Of a stretch of DNA of 64,000 nt, positions 57,755 through 64,000 are shown in pieces. Origin of the DNA: Pseudisothecium myosuroides (lineage: Eukaryota > Streptophyta > Bryopsida > Hypnales > Lembophyllaceae). Each line of letters opens with the position of its first letter. Position 1 is the stretch's first letter. The notes beneath the pieces were generated by a model. That model was not told the origin of the DNA. It saw only the letters and a list, made by a program, of their open reading frames with translations, and did no database searches. The stretch is taken from contig OX637293.1 of the NCBI GenBank assembly GCA_951799445.1, positions 23,870,001-23,934,000 of the forward strand, in the 5' to 3' direction. Both the position numbers and the translations under genes were made by a program.

Positions 57755-57910
57755 CTGGTTGCTGGGGTACTGAATGAACGGCCTATTTAGAGCTAAATAC
57801 AATAAATTGGACTACTAGGGCTAAATGAATTGGGTTGCTAGGGTGCTAAATGAACGGTTGTTGGGGGTTAAATGAACTGGATTCTAGAGGCTTAATGAAT
57901 TGGGCACTCC
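57755..57910 (+). repeat. Tandem phrases GCTAAATGAACTGGG
   Basis: Four to five units of 28-37 bp, each with TAAATGAA followed by TTGG or CGG. No other content recognised. Confidence 0.55.
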
Positions 57911-58062
57911 AAATTACTATATTAGATTAACTAAAATATAAGAAAGCAATTGGTATAGGAGCCAAGACTTTGCTATGAGCGAAGTTGAGAGTGACAAAGT
58001 TTAAACATAGGTCATTACAATAATTCTCAAATAAAGGCTGAGAAGGTTTAAGCTTCTATGTA

Positions 58063-58613
58063 TTAACCCCTAAAGGACCAAGGCCATTTTTTGTCAAAAA
58101 ACACTCAAAACTACCATTCTACTACATTAATTCAAGAATTTTTTTAAAAATCTAACCATTGAATCTTATACTTCACTTGTTTGAGATCATGTGGTAAAAA
58201 TTTCATCAAATTTGACCATATGGATAGGAAGATATTAGCATTTAAAGTTGGACAAAAAGTTTTTTCTCAACGGATGTTTACATTGCCCCCAAAACAAGAT
58301 TGTCTATAACTTTCTCATTGCTAGTTCAGATAGAATGAAGAAAAGCTTCACATGTAGACATAAATTATTTAAAAAATTATTTTGACTTTTTGTGATTTTG
58401 TTTGTGCTACCCGCTAACCTCCATTTTTGCCTTATTGTACTATAACTTTTGCTCCCAGACACTGATTGAAATAAAAATTATATATCTATAAAGGTCACAC
58501 AGAATTGCATATCTTCAAAAAGTTTTAAAAACATTCACTTCTAATTGAGACAATAAGAACCTATCCAGATCCAAATTGTTCTTCAAGGAGACAAATGGTG
58601 CTTTAGGAGTTAA
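58063..58613 (+). mobile_element. Family B element bounded by TTAA, copy with both ends
   Basis: Starts TTAACCCCTAAAGGACCAAG and ends GGTGCTTTAGGAGTTAA. 551 bp, no frame. Its right half is related to 51130-51333. Confidence 0.65.
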
Positions 58614-59188
58614 AAGAAAAGAGACTAGAAAATGTGGCAATAGTATAGCCAAAGCTTTGCCCTGTTTTTGGAAACCAAAAAAATACTAAGCAATTTTGAA
58701 AGGGACAAATTAATATGGTTTGGTGTACAAACACTCAAACCATTCAACACCAACACTTGTAGAACTATGCACTCCATAATCTCTAGGGGAAGTCCAAGAA
58801 GGAATCCCACCAAAGAAATATATAAGAGAACCAAAGACAAGACAATAGAAGGCCCCCACAACTAGCATCACCAAGGTGCGGGGGGGGGAGACTTGTCTCT
58901 AAGGTTAGTACAAGGGTTAGTATACAAAAACTAGTACAAATAGTTAGTACAAAATAAAATGTAATAACACAAGAGCGTGGAAGATTTGAAGGGACTCCAA
59001 TTTCCTTTAAAACTAGCTTCAAAAATACCAACAATAGAGCAAAAAATTTGCTCCTAAAGCACCAATTGGCAAGTTTAGGGTCAATAGCCATAAAATCTAC
59101 TAAAATGGATCGAACGGAAACAAAATACAAATAAGGGGTGGTTTGAGAGGGAGAAAAATGCCCTTATATATATTTTTCTAAAGGCATT
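58614..59188. other. Intergenic stretch
   Basis: No gene recognised. A run of nine G occurs at about 58880. The minus-strand frame of 115 codons (58783-59130) is hydrophobic and has no recognisable domain. Confidence 0.35.
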
Positions 59189-59931
59189 GGGTGATTGCAT
59201 GAAACACTTGTACTATTTTTTGTCACACGTTGCATGCTGATTAGTTTTTTGGCCATAAATTTTGCACTTGAACTCCAAATGACTCAAAATTTATAGACAA
59301 GGTATTCGTGACTATTATACACCTTGTCTAATTTTTTGGAATTTTTAAAAAATATTTTACTATTTAATAATAGCCCCCAATATTTTGTCACAAATGCCAA
59401 TTTAGGGGGGTTTAGTACTATTTAATACCCATAAAAACGAATTTGGAGCTGAAATTTGGTAAAAATGGTCTTCTAGTAGATTTGTAGCTATTTTCCAAAG
59501 GAATTCTAAAATACTTAATTTATGTGGTGTAGAAGTCCACAAAGTGAGCCTCTTTCTACTTGCATTTTGAAACATGTAAAAAATTATTTTGGCGTTTTTT
59601 TTGGTGAATGACCATCTTTATAGAGTTCCTACAAATAGAAATTTTTTATTTTTTTAATTTAATTTTTTCCGATTTTCTACTAATTAAAACATCAAAGTGT
59701 GTTTTTTCTAGCAATTTGGCACTTTTCTAGTTCTACTACTTAGAGAATTTTTTTAATGAATTTCCTTTGGTGGTTACGTTCATCTTAAAGGTGCATACAT
59801 TGGTCATATTTTTTTATTTTCTTAAGAATTTATTTTCTAATTTTAAAGTACTCTAGAAAAAATCACGAGTACTATTCTCGGTACTATTGCAAAATGCAAC
59901 AAGTAGTACAAGTGTTTCGTGCAATCATCCC
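59189..59931 (+). mobile_element. Family A element, complete
   Basis: Starts GGGTGATTGCATGAAACAC and ends GTGTTTCGTGCAATCATCCC. The interior is colinear with 22660-23389. The flanks (CATT and ACTC) do not match, so the target duplication has decayed or one border was rearranged. Confidence 0.7.
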
Positions 59932-59937
59932 ACTCCT

Positions 59938-59959
59938 CTTTCTCTCTCTCTCTCTCTCA
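59938..59959 (+). repeat. CT dinucleotide microsatellite
   Basis: An uninterrupted run of about ten CT units directly after the family A element. Confidence 0.85.
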
Positions 59960-62570
59960 AAATATTTTGACCTATAATGATGGTGTCATTATTTTATGCT
60001 ATCATCAAGAAGCACTTATAGAAACCCTCCTGGTTGTGACTAATTGTAGCCGGGTTTGTACAAACCCTAACCATGAAATCATTAAATAACAAATCATATT
60101 CTTGCACAAACTGGTGGTTGTAAAGGACGCGAAGGGCTTAAGTACAAAGTAGTGCCACCACCACTCTGTAAGTCCTTGCATGGGAGTACACTCATGGTTT
60201 TATATGGAGTTTAACACCCCATTTAGTACTCAAAGTCACCTCTCCCACCACTATCTAGAAGACAGATGAATGGTCAGCAGAAGCTTGACTTGAAGACCAC
60301 CTGTGCTTGCTGAACACCTTGAGGAGCTTGTTCATAGTCCAACAATCAACCCGTAGTGCAATCTTTTACAATTACACTTGGTAGCTGGTTGACTGAGCAC
60401 TATTGCTACCTAGGGAACAGTGTGTACAGAATCTGCGTTTTGTACAATGGCTTCATCACAACATCACGGAGCTCCTTTGGGCAACTTCAAAGAATAGGTT
60501 TTTACACATGAGAGAAGTTTTTTACTTGCATGAAATGTTCCTTAAGTTGTTTGGAAGTTCATGCTTATCTTGCTTTGATTTTTTGCTTGAAACTAGCGAC
60601 AAGGATAACAACTAGGAACGCTCTGAAGACACCTCACACACGTAAACTAACACACTTTTTGTCTGTTGGCTTGCATGGGCATAGATGAGGAGCATTCCCT
60701 CCAACTTTTTGCCAAAATTTGGATGGCGAGATCACCACTCTCTTGAATCCTCTACTCCTTGAGCTTTTATATTGTGATATGTAGAATGCTTAGGGTGCAA
60801 CTTTGTGTTTTTGACGTGCTGGCTTTGGTTTCATGACTCATCGAGAATACCTTGTGTTCTCGCCCTGGATCTTTGTTGTATTTATATCATTGGAACCCTA
60901 AATTTTTGAGCAACCCTATCTGTCACACGGCTCTAAGGGTTTGAATTTCTCATGACTGTCAAGTTCTTGTTTACAATAAGAATCTACGTTGGTTTGTGAA
61001 GCTCACAATGTCAATGTCATTGCGATGTATTGTCCCCACCCTCCCTCCCGGCAGGGGTGAATATGGGATTATATTCAAAATACCTCAATATACTTAGTTC
61101 TCTTTGCTTTAACATGAACTCTAGTAGTTCTTGTCAACCGTATCTTTACGACAATTTGTTTCTCTGCATAAATTTGAATCTGGTTTGTATTGTACTTCCA
61201 ATTATTGACATGTCTATCACAATGCTTGGAATTTTTTGAAACTGCCCAATACTGGGGTGTCAAGTACTCTACCTCTCTCTTTCTTACCTATGGTAAACTA
61301 AATTCTACTAGTTTTAATCTAATTTTTGGAAATTTTCTATTTCTACATTTGTCTAAATATCTAACTTTTAAAGAAGGACTCTAAATCACAAACGGATTGC
61401 ACCATTGGCTTCAAAAAGCCATTTTTAGTCTACGGAACCCTCCTTTATTGTCCTAAATAGTTGCAAAAGCTAGCACAAAGTTCAAATAGAAATGGAATAA
61501 AATCCAAAACTTGGAGGTTACCTTCTCTAAAAAATTTGACTAGCCTATGTTATTTGGAAGGTATGTGGGAATAAGAGAAGACCCCGCTTGGGCCTTGTTC
61601 CAATTTTGTATGTTCCCGGAACATTAGTCAACTCCATGAATATTTCTCAATTTCACCGGAATCAAGACTAAAATCTCGCCAATTCAAGTACCTATTGGTG
61701 TTGGAATGCCTTGAAACTTTTTTGGGCACATGATTAGCATAGAATAAAATAACCTAATTTTTAGTGAGACTTTATTGCAACTTGGATAATTTTTAGGAAT
61801 TTTCCATCGTTGGTTTAAGTGGTTGTCCAGAAAAGGATTTGCTATAAGTTGAAGATTCTAGAATTATTTATAGAACCTCTCGTAGAATCCCATAAAAAAT
61901 TTGCAAGCTCATATTTTTACTTTACACCTCCAAAGAAGGAGATTGAATTCCCACTTTTTCCTTTAATCATCGGTGATCGGGAAATCTTTGACATGGGAGG
62001 AATCTTTGCAAACTAAATTGTTGTTAGATTTTTGGCGTGATTTCAATCTCCAAATACCCTATTTTGTAGTGGATGCCCTCCTCTTGTACATTGTGAGTTT
62101 TTGAACTCTGAAAAGTTAATAATTAGGTTAATAATTAGGAAATGACTTAGGGCTTCTACTATGGTTCCTTCAGACCATTTTAGCTATGAATTCTTACATT
62201 GATAAGTAGGGTTAGGCATTTTGGGAGGTATTTATAAAATATTCTATACTTTTACCAATTATGGATTTTTAACTTATATACATGATTGCAGGATTTTGAG
62301 GCATTTTACATGTTTTGCTCTATTACAAACCAAATATTATATTGATATATAACATACCTATTTTCATTTAACACTTCTTTTGTAGATTTTGTTGTATAAA
62401 ACGTAAAGAAAATGGAGAAAAAATGAAAAAAAACTATGAGCCCCAAGATACAAATTAGGAGCTTACATACTTGCAACAATACTTTTAGCCGTTAATTTTT
62501 CTTATCAATGACTAAAATTGTTCCACTACATATTTTTATAGTATCCAACATTTAAAACTTGGGGGTGTAG
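59960..62570. other. Intergenic region without a recognisable gene
   Basis: The first 1 kb (60000-61030) is less AT-rich and looks transcript-like, but I found no consistent frame, splice pair or repeat border. The frames of 60-70 codons between 60403 and 62016 have no recognisable content. Confidence 0.35.
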
Positions 62571-62574
62571 TTTG

Positions 62575-62775
62575 TGAAAAAAATAAGGATATAGGTGCAA
62601 ACTTTAGGTAATTAATGGGGGGGTATTATTTTTTTCTATTGTTTATTTTGCACTTTATCATTATGTAATTTTCTAATTTGGCTCATTAAAAAAGGAGCAT
62701 ACATTAATTGTAATTCCCAATTGCCATGAATATATCATATGCTATATTAGTTAAAAAAATTTGCACTACTCACAA
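62575..62775 (-). repeat. Diverged fragment of the Rep element
   Basis: Colinear with 13140-13345 (left arm): GTGAAAAAAATAAGGATATAG, GGGGGGGTATTATTTTTT, CACTTTATCATTATG, AAAAAAGGAGCATACATTAA and ATGAATATATCATATG have counterparts in the same order. Divergence is high. Nothing of the Rep gene itself is present. Confidence 0.6.
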
Positions 62776-63269
62776 TTACAAAATTTGGTGTAGGATTTAG
62801 GATTCACAATTAAGGGGCTCTTAACTCCTTAGCGCTCCAACGTCTAGAAATCCATATCTAGTTTAACAAAGGTCTAAAAAATATGAAACAATTTGGATTA
62901 GATGTCAATTTCATTTGTCTTTTAAGAAAAAATTATTAAAAAATATTTCAAGAAATTCAAACCGTATACCAAGAAGAATAAAAATATAAGCAAAACATTA
63001 GAATTTCATGTAGATTGAGTAGAAGCCATCTTTGACAAAAATGCTTTGTTCCAAGACAATTTTTTAGAGAAAAGTAATGCTTGTAAAAACAGCAAATAAA
63101 GGCTAAAAATGTGAGCCCTAGCTGAAGAGAAAAGATTCAAGCAATTGTGCAATTTCAAAGCTTTGTAATCATGCAGTCTAAAAGCATTTTCAACTTTCTA
63201 TGAGATATAGAGCCCTTTGTGAAGAAATCAGCATGTACATAGCAAGTACAAACAATGTATGAGGTTCAA
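62776..63269. other. Intergenic stretch with a family B or C remnant
   Basis: TTAACTCCTTAGCGCTCCAAC at about 62820 resembles the family B end at 39328, and ATATGAAACAATTTGG at about 62880 a family C interior. No second end was found. Confidence 0.4.
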
Positions 63270-63440
63270 GCACTCAAAACAACCATCTCCAATAAAAATT
63301 AAAATTTAAAGATTAAAGTTTAAAGTTCTAAAATATTATTGCACTCAAAACAACCATCTCCAATAAAAAATTTAATTTAAAGATTAAAGTTTAAAGTTCT
63401 AAAATATTATTGCACTCAAAACAACCATCTCCATAAAAAT
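63270..63440 (+). repeat. 71-bp tandem repeat, about 2.4 units
   Basis: The phrase CACTCAAAACAACCATCTCC begins at 63271, 63342 and 63413. Between them are nearly identical AT-rich blocks. Confidence 0.8.
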
Positions 63441-64000
63441 TTCAAGTTCGTGCAAGTCATGCTTCAAAAGTTATCTTGAAGGAAAGCTCCGTCACTTTCT
63501 ATGTGATGCAAAATAGTACCATATTTCTTGCAATTGGTACCGCAATATTTTAGCACAATCTTTTACATTGCATGAAAAATTGTATATAATGTAATATTAA
63601 CTATCAGTCTATTAAGTGGTATTTAAAAAAATTCATAACAAAGTCCAAATGATTGTTTTTGGAAGAAATTTTTTTGTATATATTAAAGTGTACATGCACT
63701 TCAATAAGTGGAGATTGTAGAGTGGGATGTATTGGTCATGAGAGACAACAAGTAGTTTGGTGCAGAATTGATTTGTTTGAATTTTGTTATAAAATGTAGG
63801 TGTATTGTATTTCTTGCATTCTTCATTAATGCCAAATGTTGTGTATGATACCATAGTCAATATGTACAATGAAATCCAAAGTTTACAACTATCATGCCCT
63901 TTATTAATATTCACCCCTCCAAGCTTATCTTTAGTGCTTTGGTGGCAGATTGCTTCTAATGAAACCAAAGGTCATGATCTTCGAATACTACATATGCCAT
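63441..64000. other. Intergenic stretch to the window end
   Basis: The minus-strand frame of 111 codons (63633-63968) has no recognisable domain. Nothing else seen. Confidence 0.35.

Noticed and set aside
57329..57790. Overlapping 62-73 codon frames on both strands
   Set aside because: Explained by the locally GC-rich degenerate minisatellite. No protein features.
58783..59130. 115-codon hydrophobic minus-strand frame
   Set aside because: No recognisable membrane protein family, no splice context, and it lies among repeats.

Overview
The window looks like nuclear DNA of a land plant. It is AT-rich, with multi-exon genes whose introns have GT/AG ends and AT-rich interiors, a tandem family of plant CYP85-clan cytochrome P450 genes, and dense DNA-transposon debris with CACTA, TTAA and other plant-type termini. 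Nothing identifies the species. No ribosomal RNA gene, intact tRNA gene, CRISPR array or bacterial operon is visible.

The gene content is one P450 family in four direct copies on the + strand. Gene 1 (coding 2502-8224) and gene 3 (45794-50984) can each be read as nine exons with matching splice sites, giving 1452 nt and 483 codons plus a stop. Copy 2 (32388-37658) keeps all nine exons but has a frameshift, a stop codon in the K-helix, a 7-nt insertion and a lost splice donor, so it is a pseudogene. Copy 4 (about 39103-41537) is only intron 2, exon 3 and intron 3, broken up by transposons. All copies have the K-helix ExxR and heme Cys regions where those exons exist, but the oxygen-activation motif of the I-helix is degenerate in the two open copies, which is biochemically unusual. 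The upstream regions are homologous too, each with a probable 5' UTR intron, and have been remodelled by separate insertions. Copies 2 and 3 share a 285-bp tract with no mismatch, which suggests gene conversion.

Between gene 1 and copy 2 lies the most striking structure: two arms of about 4.03 kb in inverted orientation (11196-15226 and 15727-19759) around a spacer of about 0.5 kb. The arms are almost identical. Each carries a gene for a Rep/HUH-type endonuclease-like protein with an HLQ metal motif and a YCIK tyrosine motif and no visible helicase. Near the outer end of each arm is a short palindrome preceded by tandem repeats. I read it as a Replitron-like or CRESS-Rep-like rolling-circle transposon present as a head-to-head pair.

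The rest is mostly non-autonomous elements. Three CACTA elements have exact 3-bp target duplications, two of them nested (52742-57102 holding 54597-56354) and carrying tRNA-like segments and fold-back hairpins. Family A has GGGTGATTGC termini and 4-bp duplications. Family B is bounded by TTAA. Family C has GGTAGGAGG/TGGGAGGGGG-type termini. There are also Mutator-like miniature elements, several minisatellites and a perfect 39-bp hairpin. From 57.8 to 64 kb I see repeats but no convincing gene.
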